Positions 1 through 8,658 of a stretch of 64,000 nt of DNA are shown one piece after another. The DNA comes from JAFAXD01 sp963833605 (GTDB lineage: Bacteria > Pseudomonadota > Alphaproteobacteria > Rhizobiales > Xanthobacteraceae): assembly GCA_963833605.1 (NCBI GenBank), contig CAWHYZ010000003.1:62001-126000 (forward strand). The letters are read 5' to 3'. How positions within the stretch are numbered: the stretch's first letter is position 1; each line of letters starts with the position of its first letter. The notes beneath the pieces were generated by a model. It ran no database searches. It had not been told where the DNA came from and worked only from the letters and a program-made list of their open reading frames with translations. Made by a program: the position numbers and the translations under genes.

Positions 1-516
1 GAGAATTTGGAAAAGGATAGTCCCGAAGGCGCGCAGGCGCGCCACGCCGTGGGCGAAGAGATCCTCAAGACCAAGGTCCGCGAGTTCAAATCACTCGGCG
101 TTGTATTGGGCTGCAATTATTCCGGCTCGCCCCTGACCATTGCCGACGGTACGGCGCCGCCGGATGCGCATTTCGGCAACTACGAGCCGTCCGCCCATCC
201 CGGCTGCCTTGCTCCGCACACGTGGTTGACGGATGGCTCCTCGCTCTATGACCATTTTGGCAAAGGGTTTACGTTGCTGGTCACCGATGCGGGAGACGAC
301 GCCGATCGTATCGCAGCGACCGCCAAACGGCGCGACGTGCCGTTGACCGTGGTGAGGCCCGCCGATCGCCGGCTCAACGATCTCTATGGGGCGCGTTATG
401 CCTTGATCCGACCGGACCAGCACGTCGCCTGGCGCGACCAGCACGCACCCGCCGATATCGACGCGATGATCGGCCGTGTTGCCGGTTTCGATCCCGTCGT
501 AGCTGAGCCGGCGTGA
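1..516 (+). CDS. FAD-dependent aromatic monooxygenase (PheA/TfdB type), C-terminal part
   Basis: The frame is open at the left edge, so the FAD-binding front of the protein lies outside the window. The visible 171 codons correspond to the thioredoxin-like C-terminal domain of class A flavin monooxygenases. They resemble the end of the complete paralogue at 19660-21282: a 'PGCLAPHTWL' turn, 'YDHFGKGFTLLV', and 'ALIRPDQHVAWR' close to the end against 'LVRPDQHIAWR' there. Such enzymes hydroxylate phenolic or other aromatic rings with NAD(P)H and O2. The stop lies 33 bases before the next gene, so the two may be co-transcribed. The substrate cannot be deduced from this domain. Confidence 0.8.
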   Translation, partial: ENLEKDSPEGAQARHAVGEEILKTKVREFKSLGVVLGCNYSGSPLTIADGTAPPDAHFGNYEPSAHPGCLAPHTWLTDGSSLYDHFGKGFTLLVTDAGDDADRIAATAKRRDVPLTVVRPADRRLNDLYGARYALIRPDQHVAWRDQHAPADIDAMIGRVAGFDPVVAEPA

Positions 517-549
517 CGACGCGCAGATCACGCAGAAGGATTAGTTGCC

Positions 550-1824
550 ATGCCCGACACAGCCTCTGTTGCCCGGCCGGTGGCGACCACGACCGCCGGA
601 CTGCGCGGCACGGTCTGGAACAAGGAGCGGCTGCCGGCCGACACGAGCATCACCATCCACGCCTTGGGCACGGAGGATGGCGCGCAGGTCACGGGCTATC
701 TCTATCGGCGCGGTGGCGAACGCGCGGTCGTGTGCGCCATGCACCCGCGCGAACTCTCGGTAACGCAATATGTGATCCCGGAAGTGCTGATCGGCGGCTG
801 CGCCGTGTGGGTGCAAGGCGCGCGCTCGCCCGGCAATGATATCCGTCTCGAGCATGAGACCGCGCTGCTCGATCTCGCGGCCGGTCAACGCTTTCTGCGC
901 GAGCAGGCCGGCTTTGAAAAAACCGTCCTGCAAGGCACGTCCGGCGGAGGTCCGCTGGCGGCGTTCTATTGTCAACAGGCGGCGCGCCCGGGCGAGGCGC
1001 GCATCAAGCGATCGCCGGCGGGCCGGCCCACCGGTCTGGACACCGCAACCCTGCCGTCCGCGGACGGCGTGATTCTGGTTTCATCGCATCTCGGCCAAGG
1101 ACGCCTGTTGATGAACAGCGTCGACCCGGCAGTGATCGACGAGCACGACCCCTTGCAGACGGACGAAAGCCTGTCGGCATTCAGCGGCGCCAACGGGTTT
1201 CGCCTGCCTCCGGAGTCCTCGTCCTACGCCCCGGAGTTCTTGACCCGCTATCGTGCGGCTCAGCGCGCTCGCGTGGCGCGCATCGACGCAACGGCGCGTG
1301 CGCATGTCGAGCGGCGCGCGGAAGCACGTCGGCGGGCCAGGGACAATCCCAATCGTGCGGATGCCATCATGGCCGCCTATTCGCCGATCTTCACGGTCTG
1401 GCGCACCGATGCGGATCCGCGCTGCTTCGATCTTTCGCTCGAGCCTTCCGACCGCGCCTACGGCACGTTGTGGGGTCCGAACCCAATTGCGTCGAATTAC
1501 GGCAGCGTAGGTTTCGCCCGCGTCTGCACGCCCGAAAGCTGGTTGTCCAACTGGTCCGGCCTCTCCTCCAACGCGTCAATGGAGGCATGTGCGCCGGACA
1601 TCCGCCAACCCACGCTGATGATCGAATATACCGGCGACAACAGCGTGTTCCCAAGCGAGGCCGAGGCCATCTATCGCTGGATCGGGTCCCGATCCAAAAC
1701 GCGCCACAAGATCCACGGCAACCATCACGGTCAACCGATCCGCAAGGGTGCGTCGAGTGGCCAGCTCGAAGCCGGTGCCCGCATCCGCGAGTGGCTGACC
1801 GAACACGGCTTTGTGCGCCCGTAA
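550..1824 (+). CDS. alpha/beta hydrolase family protein
   Basis: A 424-residue protein with an alpha/beta-hydrolase outline. The nucleophile elbow is G-T-S-G-G with Ser131, a likely acid is the Asp in 'EYTGDNSVF' near residue 360, and a likely catalytic His lies in 'GNHHGQ' near residues 390-395. The start at 550 follows an AGAAGGA ribosome site. An Arg/Ala-rich helical insert at about residues 230-270 probably forms a cap over the active site. No signal peptide is seen, so it should be cytoplasmic. It directly follows the flavin monooxygenase gene, which suggests it hydrolyses an ester or ring-cleavage product in the same pathway; that is inference from position. Confidence 0.75.
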   Translation: MPDTASVARPVATTTAGLRGTVWNKERLPADTSITIHALGTEDGAQVTGYLYRRGGERAVVCAMHPRELSVTQYVIPEVLIGGCAVWVQGARSPGNDIRLEHETALLDLAAGQRFLREQAGFEKTVLQGTSGGGPLAAFYCQQAARPGEARIKRSPAGRPTGLDTATLPSADGVILVSSHLGQGRLLMNSVDPAVIDEHDPLQTDESLSAFSGANGFRLPPESSSYAPEFLTRYRAAQRARVARIDATARAHVERRAEARRRARDNPNRADAIMAAYSPIFTVWRTDADPRCFDLSLEPSDRAYGTLWGPNPIASNYGSVGFARVCTPESWLSNWSGLSSNASMEACAPDIRQPTLMIEYTGDNSVFPSEAEAIYRWIGSRSKTRHKIHGNHHGQPIRKGASSGQLEAGARIREWLTEHGFVRP

Positions 1825-1904
1825 TTCGGACCGCGCCTTCCGGGTGGGCTAAATTTCGCCACGTGATGGGTGCAACGGAAGACCGCAACCTTGGGGAGGG
1901 CGTC

Positions 1905-2180
1905 ATGAAGACCTTTATGGTCGCACTGGCCATCGTCTTGCTGGCGGGACCGGCGGTCGCGCAAATCGGTGGCATCAACATGTTGGGCAATGATCGCAAA
2001 AAAACCCAGGAGGAGCTTGACCGGGATCAGGCTATCGATGAAGCCTACAAATCGACGATGAAGAAGGTGCCCGATCAGAAAAAGGCAACCAACGATCCAT
2101 GGGCGGATGCGCGCGGCACGAGCCAGCCGACGACCGTCCAGAAGCAGGGGCGATCAGGCTCAAGCAACAAGCCGAACTAA
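1905..2180 (+). CDS. small secreted protein of unknown function
   Basis: A 91-residue protein with a clear Sec signal peptide ('MKTFMVALAIVLLAGPAVAQ', cleavage expected after Ala-Gln) and a mature part of about 70 charged residues, including 'KTQEELDRDQAIDEAYKSTM' and 'NDPWADARG'. The ATG at 1905 has a strong GGGGAGGG site five bases upstream, which selects it over the much longer overlapping frame. Small periplasmic proteins of this form are common in Bradyrhizobium relatives and have no known function. No partner gene is evident. Confidence 0.75.
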   Translation: MKTFMVALAIVLLAGPAVAQIGGINMLGNDRKKTQEELDRDQAIDEAYKSTMKKVPDQKKATNDPWADARGTSQPTTVQKQGRSGSSNKPN

Positions 2181-2187
2181 ATCACCA

Positions 2188-2398
2188 ATGGACGCTGCGG
2201 CCCGTGCCGGACCAAAGTCCGAAGGCGATCTCGGCTACGCCCCCGATCGACTGCAACGTCCGTCCCGCCGTCCCGGATATACCAAGGCGCTGCTGCCCTA
2301 CTTCGACGAATATTGGGCGCGAACAGATCTTTAATCGTGGTATCGAGCGGCTCAGTCTGACCTTGCACCTGTCTGCACGCTGCCCAGGTCTTCCATAA
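2188..2398 (+). pseudogene. amidohydrolase N-terminal remnant
   Basis: From an ATG at 2188 the plus strand encodes 'GYAPDRLQRP', 'GYTKALLPYFDEYW' and, after a frame change around 2315-2317 (an extra G), 'REQIFNRGIERLSLT'. Joined, this resembles the N-terminal segment of amidohydrolase-2 family proteins, where a 'LLPYFDEYWREQI..RGI' block is typical. The remaining ~250 residues of such an enzyme are absent; the opposite-strand gene ends at 2470. I infer a decayed leftover of a deleted gene. The match is from memory of the family and was not aligned. Confidence 0.45.
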
Positions 2399-2469
2399 CG
2401 AAGTCATGTCAGCAGCCTTCTGCACCGCGGGGAGCGATTGGCTCACGCGCGGGTGGCTCGCGTGATTGC

Positions 2470-3294
2470 TTACGGGGCACGTTTCGGGTGTGCGCTCAGC
2501 CAAGTGTCGACATAGTCCAGAAGTCCCATCGTGTTGTTGAACACCGGCTTGCCCGTAGCCCGCTGGATAGTGGCAAGGTACGGATAGTTGATCGTGCTGC
2601 CGCCGAGAAACAGAATGCCGTCGGCGTGTGGATACATTTGTCCGGCCGCCTCGCCGGTCTGCGCAAAAACCGAGATCTCATCGGCCGCCGTGCCGGCACG
2701 CGTCGCGACCACGAGCTGCGGTCCGACGATGCCTTCGACCGAAAAGCCGGCGGCCACTAAATAGTCCGTCAGCGCCTTGTCATCGAGGCCTGTCAAGCGG
2801 TGCGCCACTGCAAGCTTGTGGGCGCCGGCACGCTGCATCACGTCGACCGTTGCCTCCATGTCAGTCGTTACCGGGACGCCGAGTTTCTGGCTCGCTTTCT
2901 TGAGGCGCGCCAGCAGGGCTGGCCGGTCGTAGGCAAACGACAGCACGCTGCCACCGATCACGATCAGTTCTACACCGCGGTTTTTGACGCCGGCGAGCGT
3001 GTGATCGAGTTCGCCGAGCGCCGCGCGCGCCGAAGCTGTGTCGTAGCCGCGCAGCTGCAAAGACCCTTCGACCAGCATCACTCCCTGCCGAAAGGTGCCG
3101 TAGAACATGTAGGGCACGGTGTCGCTGATCGGGAGCGGCGAGACAAAGCCAACGCGCCGTAGCGGCTGCGGAAATTGTTCGAGCCGTGCCAGGGCGCCGC
3201 TCAACGGCGGCGCGTTCCCCTGCGCCATCACCGGAAGCCCTTTACCCAAGGTGCAAACGAGGGCAAACGTAAGCACGACCACTGGCCGGAACAT
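2470..3294 (-). CDS. secreted Asp/Glu racemase-superfamily protein lacking catalytic cysteines
   Basis: A 274-residue protein with an N-terminal signal peptide ('VVVLTFALVCTLGKGLPVMAQ') and a mature domain resembling the maleate isomerase / arylmalonate decarboxylase branch of the Asp/Glu racemase superfamily. The two glycine-rich loops that normally carry catalytic Cys read 'VIGGSVLSFAYDR' and 'LFLGGSTINYPYL'. The only Cys in the protein is inside the signal peptide. Start 3294 has a GGGAGGA site. The gene heads a minus-strand row with M24-like and Bug-type genes. A cytoplasmic-type enzyme fold that is exported and has no Cys suggests a binding role or altered chemistry; this is inference. 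Confidence 0.7.
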   Translation of the reverse strand: MFRPVVVLTFALVCTLGKGLPVMAQGNAPPLSGALARLEQFPQPLRRVGFVSPLPISDTVPYMFYGTFRQGVMLVEGSLQLRGYDTASARAALGELDHTLAGVKNRGVELIVIGGSVLSFAYDRPALLARLKKASQKLGVPVTTDMEATVDVMQRAGAHKLAVAHRLTGLDDKALTDYLVAAGFSVEGIVGPQLVVATRAGTAADEISVFAQTGEAAGQMYPHADGILFLGGSTINYPYLATIQRATGKPVFNNTMGLLDYVDTWLSAHPKRAP

Positions 3295-3312
3295 GGCGTT
3301 CCTCCCAACATG

Positions 3313-4383
3313 TCACCCCGCAATATCGAATTGCGGGGCCACGAGCGCGCTTGATGCTTCGCCGTTGCGTCCGACCAGGACAGGGGCACCGACCAGAATG
3401 GCCCGTCCGTTTGTTTCAAGTGTCGCCTGCACGGTGACCACCGTGCCGGGCGCAATCGCGCGATTCTCTGCGAGCATCGACCCGGTCAGCGGTTCGAGCG
3501 GCGTCGTTGTACGGCAGCCTTCGACTAGGAAAGCGGCAAAACGCTCCAACAGATCGGTGTGCGGCAGCATCGCGGTTGCCGCGGCGAAGCTCTCCAACGC
3601 GCCGACGACGTCATGCGCCAACATATCATCTCGTCCAAGCGTGCGCACCATGCGCACCCAGGTGCCCTTGTAGGCGAGCGAGAGCCGCACCGCGAAGATC
3701 GAACCGAGCGACGCCGTTCCTTCCAACCGGATCAGCCGGCGGTTGGCCATGAGATCGGGCGCGAGCGCCACAAAGACCTCCTCGGCGCCTAATCGCCGCG
3801 CTGTGCCGTCGATCGCCGCCACCAGGTGGGCAGCATCGATTTCGTTGGCCTTCGCGCTCCCGAGCGCCGCGTGCGCGATCGACGCAGCCTTGAACGCGAA
3901 CATGAGTTCGGCCGGATCGGAAGGCGCGCGCGCCCGCTCCAGAAGCGCGCTGCCGTCGACCACCGAGGCGGCACCGGTGCGAATTCCTTCCACGACGCTG
4001 CCCGGTACGCTCTCAAGATCGGCGATCGCGACCACCGCGTTGGATTTCTTCTCCGCGATCAGACGCCCGGCCTCGGCGCCGAGCTTGGTCGTGTTGGCAA
4101 CGCTCTCGATATGGGCGTTGCGCATGATCCAATCACGCACCCGCGCCGTCATCCCGGCCACCAGGACCGGGCGGCCCGCGCGCGGCAGCAGCATCACGCA
4201 CTGGTTCCAATATGGGATGAAGCCGGTGAACCAGGCCACGCCCGATTCGCGTGCCGGATTGGTGTAGACCGCTAGCACATCGACGCCGGCAGCCACCATC
4301 GCGGCCTGCACGCGCGCGACCCGCGCATCGAGCACGCTTTCCGACAGCTCTGCTTTCGACCAGGAAATCAAGCCGCGGCGCAT
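3313..4383 (-). CDS. M24 (Xaa-Pro peptidase/creatinase-like) family protein, degenerate active site
   Basis: A 356-residue protein with the two-domain plan of M24 'pita-bread' proteins: a creatinase-like N-terminal domain ('VDVLAVYTNPARESGVAWFTGF') and a C-terminal domain from about residue 165. Where metallopeptidases have two Asp ligands, this protein reads 'FAVRLSLAYKGTWVRMVRT', keeping the family's 'Y.G.W.R..RT' frame without the acidic residues. The usual late His/Glu/Glu motifs are also not evident. It is therefore unlikely to be a metal-dependent peptidase. It lies 7 bases from a second, more canonical M24-type gene and may pair with it. No signal peptide. Confidence 0.7.
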   Translation of the reverse strand: MRRGLISWSKAELSESVLDARVARVQAAMVAAGVDVLAVYTNPARESGVAWFTGFIPYWNQCVMLLPRAGRPVLVAGMTARVRDWIMRNAHIESVANTTKLGAEAGRLIAEKKSNAVVAIADLESVPGSVVEGIRTGAASVVDGSALLERARAPSDPAELMFAFKAASIAHAALGSAKANEIDAAHLVAAIDGTARRLGAEEVFVALAPDLMANRRLIRLEGTASLGSIFAVRLSLAYKGTWVRMVRTLGRDDMLAHDVVGALESFAAATAMLPHTDLLERFAAFLVEGCRTTTPLEPLTGSMLAENRAIAPGTVVTVQATLETNGRAILVGAPVLVGRNGEASSALVAPQFDIAG

Positions 4384-4390
4384 CTAGTCC

Positions 4391-5489
4391 TCACGCCTGC
4401 GTCTCGAACAGCACCGCAGGCGTCCGCGTTAGCCGTTCGCAACCGGTCTCGGTCACTACAACCACGTCGCCAAGCACCATGTAGCCCGCTTCCGGATGAT
4501 ACGTGTTGGGATGCACGATAATGGTCATGCCAGGTCGCAGCACAATGTCGACATCTTCCAATAGCGACGGCTTCACGTCCGTGCTGAGTCCGAGTCCGTG
4601 ACCGCGTACTCGCGTGTATTTACTGGTGGTGTATTCGCCAAGTCCGTGGCGACGGAAAACGTCGTTCTCAGCGCGGGCCACATCGGCGGCGGTCACGCCC
4701 GGCTTCACCGCCGCGATCCCGGCCTCCATGGCCTCGTGCCAGATCGCGAACGCCTGTTTTTGCACCGCGTTGGCCTTGCCGAGTACCAGGGTTCGACAGA
4801 TCTGCGCGAGGTAGCCTTCGATCGCCGGCGTCAGTTCGGTGGTCACGAGGTCGCCCTGCTTGAGCGCGCGCTCCGACGGCGGCGCCATGCCACGTACGTC
4901 CGCATTGCCGGACCCGATGATCATGAAATTGTCGGGCGAGCCTTTTTGGCGCAGAAAGGCCTCCACGTCCGCGACGACCTCGTATTGCTTGCGGCCGGGC
5001 CGAGCCGCCTGCCGGAAGAATTCGTAGCCCTCGTCGGCGAGCGCAACCGCGCGCCGCATGACCGCGATCTCGTTTGGCGCCTTTTCCATCAGCAGGCGAT
5101 CGAGCAGGGCGGTGCCGTCGTCGAGCCGGACGCGCCGCTCGCTCGCCGTCAGCCACGCCGGGAGCAGCGCGCGCGGCGCAGCGACCAGACGTTGGTTGGA
5201 AATGCTCTCGAGCTCGCCGCCCACCGCGCGCGCAAGGTTGCGAGTAAATCTGGTCTCGATCCCGATTGCTTCGCCCTGCGCGCGCTCGGCCTCGGCCACG
5301 CTTTCAACAAATAGCCGACAACGTCCGTCCACGGTCAGGATCGCGATGCCGTCGCCTTCCAGTATGCCGAAGTCGGATACGTAGCGCAGGTAGGCTTCCT
5401 GCCAGGAACGTCCCGTAAACCACCATGGCCTCGAGGCCCTCGCGGCGCATCTCCGCGAGCAGCCGCTCCCGCCGCTCCTTGGCCAGCAT
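4391..5489 (-). pseudogene. creatinase-like M24 family hydrolase, frame broken by one extra base
   Basis: The N-terminus 'MLAKERRERLLAEMRREGLEAMVVYG' begins at 5489, and the remainder ('YLRYVSDFGILEGDGIAILTVDG' onward) continues in another frame. One surplus base at 5407-5408 explains the break: removing it restores '..VVYGTSWQEAYLRYVSD..', about 365 residues, the usual family length. The catalytic domain has 'TTELTPAIEGYLAQICRT' (creatinase-like, without the two Asp metal ligands) and 'RGHGLGLSTDVKPSL' with the conserved His. The start codon abuts the stop of the Bug protein gene, implying one operon. Creatinase-type members hydrolyse C-N bonds without metal. The break may be a sequence error. 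Confidence 0.7.
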
Positions 5490-6458
5490 CTACTGCGCCT
5501 CGAGTTTGGCGATCTGCACGATTTTGGCCCAGCGCTCGATCTCTGCTTGCAGGCGCAGTTTGGCCTGATCGGTGGAGCCGGGTAAAGGCTCCATCCCCTG
5601 TTTGACGAGGTAGTCGCGCGTATCCGCCATGGCGTTGATCTTGTTGAACCAGTCGGCGTACTTGGCGATGATCTCGGGCGGCGTCTTGGCCGGTGCGTAG
5701 GCGGCCCACCAAGGGGAAAGTTCGGCGCCTTTGATGCCCTGTTCGGCGAGCGTCGGAATCTGCGGAAATGCGGTGCTGCGCTGCTGCAACGTCACAGCCA
5801 GAACCTTGACCTTGCCCTGTTTCTCCTGGGTGAGCGCGAACGGCGCATCCGACATCACGAAGTCGATCTGCCCGGCAGCAACGTCGGAGACCGCTGCTGC
5901 CATCGCCTTGTATGCGACCTGCGTGCCTTCAAAGCCCGCCGCCGCCATCAGCAGGGCTGCGCAGGCGTGCGCTGTGGTTGTTGGAATTCCGTAGGTCGCG
6001 CGACCGTTCTTCGCTTTCATGAGCGCGACAAACTCGCCGACCGTCTTGGCCGGCGTCTTCTCCGGATTGACGGTGAGCACAAAGCCGAGCTGCGCCAGGG
6101 TGACGATCGGTATAACGTCGGTGCGTAGATTGAACGGCAGGTTCTTGTAGAGATAGATGTTGCCGGCGATGGCGGAGCTCGGTGCCAGCATGATGGTGTA
6201 GCCATCGGGCTTCGACTTCACCAGCGCGTCGGTGCCAAGATTGCCGCCAGCGCCCGGCTTGTTCTCGATCACCACCGGCTGGCCGGTGAGTTCGCGCAGC
6301 TTTTCCGCGTACCATCGGATCAGGATGTCAGCACCGCCCCCGGCCGGAAACCCGCTCTCGATCTTGATCGGGCGATCCGGAAAGTCGGCGTGCGCCGCCG
6401 ACACGAAGCCGAAAACGAGCGCTGCGGCACTGGCGCGCGCAAATGCGGCGAAGCCCAT
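5490..6458 (-). CDS. Bug/TctC-family tripartite tricarboxylate transporter substrate-binding protein
   Basis: A 322-residue periplasmic binding protein with signal peptide ('AALVFGFVSAAHA') and the family signatures in order: 'FPDRPIKIESGFPAGGGADILIR', 'ENKPGAGGNLGTDALVKSKPDGYTIM', and a C-terminal 'GKVKVLAVTLQQRSTAFPQIPTLAEQG' block. Bug proteins bind carboxylates, amides or other small organic molecules. No TctA/TctB membrane subunits are seen nearby, so it is an orphan, as is common for this family. It is the first gene of a minus-strand unit with the two M24-like genes, suggesting it captures the substrate those proteins act on. Confidence 0.9.
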   Translation of the reverse strand: MGFAAFARASAAALVFGFVSAAHADFPDRPIKIESGFPAGGGADILIRWYAEKLRELTGQPVVIENKPGAGGNLGTDALVKSKPDGYTIMLAPSSAIAGNIYLYKNLPFNLRTDVIPIVTLAQLGFVLTVNPEKTPAKTVGEFVALMKAKNGRATYGIPTTTAHACAALLMAAAGFEGTQVAYKAMAAAVSDVAAGQIDFVMSDAPFALTQEKQGKVKVLAVTLQQRSTAFPQIPTLAEQGIKGAELSPWWAAYAPAKTPPEIIAKYADWFNKINAMADTRDYLVKQGMEPLPGSTDQAKLRLQAEIERWAKIVQIAKLEAQ

Positions 6459-6491
6459 TTCTATCCTCCCTGGTTTTCCACTATATGTCGC

Positions 6492-6640
6492 CTAGCGCCG
6501 CCGATTTGAAGTTCCCACAACAGTCGCAGCAACGTCGTTTAGGAAAATCGAAAAGCGGCACTAGAATCATAGGCTTGCTAGTGCCCCTTTGCTTCCGAAG
6601 TTCGTGTCAGAGGGTGCGCGCGGTACTGCGCCGGGACACT
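6492..6640. repeat. composite palindromic repeat (A-B type), copy 1
   Basis: Half A (6492-6562) is an imperfect hairpin opened by 'CTAGCGCCGCCGATTTGAAG' and closed by 'CGGCACTAG'. After the spacer AATCATAGGCTTG, half B begins at 6578 with CTAGTGCC and the arm 'CTTCCGAAGTTCG'. The closing arm of half B has decayed against the 3' end of the ligase gene at 6640. The same two-hairpin arrangement occurs at 38751-38917 (inverted) and 48404-48583. It fills the gap between the Bug gene and the ligase gene, and no ORF is supported here. Confidence 0.7.
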
Positions 6641-8460
6641 TACGGCCGGATCACCTCGGGATCGCCGTCGTCATAGAGCCGCTCGACCTCGGCCTGCCGG
6701 CGCTCGCGGATGCCGCGGCTGTTGAGCGAGCCCTTGTCGGTGATTTCACCGGCATCGAGCGATGGCGGTTGATCGAGCACCAGCGCACGCGCCACCAGCC
6801 GCGAGGAACCGCTGATGCCCTCGTTCATGCGCCGCACTGCGTCTCGCAAGGCTTCCCGGTAAGTCGCGTCGACGACGCGTCCGGCCGGTGCAAAGATCAG
6901 CAGGCCGAGGTCGTCACGATCCGGCGCCGCCAACACCACATCGAACACCAGCGCACCGAGCGCCTGGCGGGCCCGCGCCCAAATTTCGGCAGCGTGCACC
7001 CGGGTACCGGACGATAGCTTGAAATCTTCGGCCACGCGGCCGTTGAAGCGGAAGCCGCGGCTGGCGTCAGCCTCATCGACGAACGTCACCGCGTCGCCGG
7101 TGATGAAGTATCCTTCCTCGTCGAACGCCTGTTTGGTGAGTTCAGGCGCGCGCCAATAGCCCGGCGTGATGTTCGGCCCGCGCACCCGGATCTCCAGTTT
7201 GCCGCCGTTGGGCACGAGCTTGACCTCCTGTCCCGGCAATGGCGGGCCGATGTTGCCGATTTCGGCATCGTGGCGGTTGAGAATAAGCGAGCCGGGCGCC
7301 GTCTCAGTTAACCCCCAGCCGCTGATCATGCTCGGCGGATTGTTTGGCCGCTCGCGCTGGGCGATCTCGGCAAGGCCGTGCCAGAGATGCTCCGGAAGGG
7401 TTGCGGCGGCGTAGAACATGGCATCGAGATCGGCGAAGAAGCGCTTGCGCAGATCCGAATCTTTGACCAATGCCGGCAGCAGTAGCTCGAAGCCCTTCGG
7501 CACGTTGAGATACATTGTTGACGACACGTCCCGCAGGTTGCGGAGTGAGCGTTCGAACTCGCCCGCGATCGGCCTGCCATCGTCGATGTAGAGCGTGCCA
7601 CCGGAGCGCAGCACCTGCCCGATATTGTGATTGCCACCGAACACGTGACTCCATGGCAGCCAGTCGACTAGCACAGGCGGACGCTCAACGATGAACGGCC
7701 AGATCTGCTCGAACATCATCATGTTCGCATTGATCATGCGATGCGTAATAGTCACGCCCTTCGGCGTACCGGTCGAGCCCGATGTGAACAGGAATTTGGC
7801 CACCGTGTCGGGGCCGATTTTGGCCGCCTGTTGTGCCAGGGCTGCGGCCGAACCTCCCTTGAGCAATTCGGCGAACGGCATTGCGCTGCGTACCTCGGAC
7901 GCCGGCACGCTGACCACGATCTCGCGGCCCTGCATTTCGGGAATCGTGAGTGCGCGCGCAAAGCGCGCGCCGTCCGCTGCATAAACCAAGCCGGGATCGA
8001 GCAATTTGGTGATGTAGCGCAGCTTGCCGAGATCTTGACTGATCAGTGAATAGGCCACCGAAATCGACGCGAACGGCACACCGGCGTTCATGGCGGCCAG
8101 CGCCAGCAGCTGATGTTCGATGGCGTTGCCCGAGAGGATCAGCACCGGCCGTTCGGAGCCGAGATCGCGCTGTGCCAACGCCTGGGCGATCAGGCCGACG
8201 CGTTCAGCGGTCTCCGCGTAAGTGATCGTGGCCCAGCCCTCGCGGCCGGGCTGCCGTTCCGCCAAGAAGGTGTGCGTGGGGCATTCTTTCGCCCAGCGCC
8301 AAAGATGGTCATGGAACCGATCCGGATAGGGCTGCAGCGGCTCCTTGGCGAGCAGCCGGATCACGCCATCTGGGTCGCGTCTCATGTCGACAACAACGTC
8401 GCGAAAGCGGCGCTGCACGGGGCTCACGTCGGCGTCCTTGAGCAAGGTCTGGGTATTCAA
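6640..8460 (-). CDS. fcs: feruloyl-CoA synthase-like acyl-CoA synthetase
   Basis: An ANL-superfamily adenylating enzyme of about 606 residues. It has the P-loop 'LFTSGSTGTPKGVTITH', the motif 'GWGLTETAPGS', the acyl-adenylate region 'GYWRAPELTKQAF', and 'YFITGDAVTF'. The N-terminal stretch 'LLAKEPLQPYPDRFHDHLWRWA' and the 'DWLPWSHVFGGNHNIG' block are typical of feruloyl-CoA synthases, which activate ferulate or related hydroxycinnamates with ATP and CoA. No ATG fits: the frame opens at TTG 8511 inside a palindrome, so I prefer TTG at 8460; ATG 8385 would lose conserved residues. The gene is divergent from hyuA. The exact acid substrate is uncertain. Confidence 0.75.
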   Translation of the reverse strand: MNTQTLLKDADVSPVQRRFRDVVVDMRRDPDGVIRLLAKEPLQPYPDRFHDHLWRWAKECPTHTFLAERQPGREGWATITYAETAERVGLIAQALAQRDLGSERPVLILSGNAIEHQLLALAAMNAGVPFASISVAYSLISQDLGKLRYITKLLDPGLVYAADGARFARALTIPEMQGREIVVSVPASEVRSAMPFAELLKGGSAAALAQQAAKIGPDTVAKFLFTSGSTGTPKGVTITHRMINANMMMFEQIWPFIVERPPVLVDWLPWSHVFGGNHNIGQVLRSGGTLYIDDGRPIAGEFERSLRNLRDVSSTMYLNVPKGFELLLPALVKDSDLRKRFFADLDAMFYAAATLPEHLWHGLAEIAQRERPNNPPSMISGWGLTETAPGSLILNRHDAEIGNIGPPLPGQEVKLVPNGGKLEIRVRGPNITPGYWRAPELTKQAFDEEGYFITGDAVTFVDEADASRGFRFNGRVAEDFKLSSGTRVHAAEIWARARQALGALVFDVVLAAPDRDDLGLLIFAPAGRVVDATYREALRDAVRRMNEGISGSSRLVARALVLDQPPSLDAGEITDKGSLNSRGIRERRQAEVERLYDDGDPEVIRP

Positions 8461-8486
8461 AGGCGTTTCCCGGTAGGTTGTGGATT

Positions 8487-8521
8487 GTAGCCCGCACGAA
8501 GCGCAACGCAACGCGGGCTAC
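8487..8521. repeat. REP-like palindrome (GTAGCCCGC stem)
   Basis: A 9-bp perfect stem, GTAGCCCGC at 8487-8495 and GCGGGCTAC at 8513-8521, encloses a 17-base loop. Hairpins of this form are scattered in intergenic DNA of Bradyrhizobium and relatives. Here it lies between the divergent ligase and hyuA genes and covers the most upstream possible ligase start, which argues against that start. Confidence 0.7.
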
Positions 8522-8658
8522 GCTGCCTCGGATTGTGCTGCGCTCCATACGGGCCGCAAATCGGACGCCGCCCGCCGCTTGACATCCCGCCTGCGCGGTG
8601 GTCGCTCTATGGTCCCACCAAAAGCCTTCCCGGAAAAGCCTAAGCTGTGGGACTGCCC

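Noticed and set aside
969..1904. Long plus-strand frame running into the small secreted protein gene
   Set aside because: It lies inside the hydrolase gene in another frame; only the part from ATG 1905, with a strong ribosome site and signal peptide, is credible.
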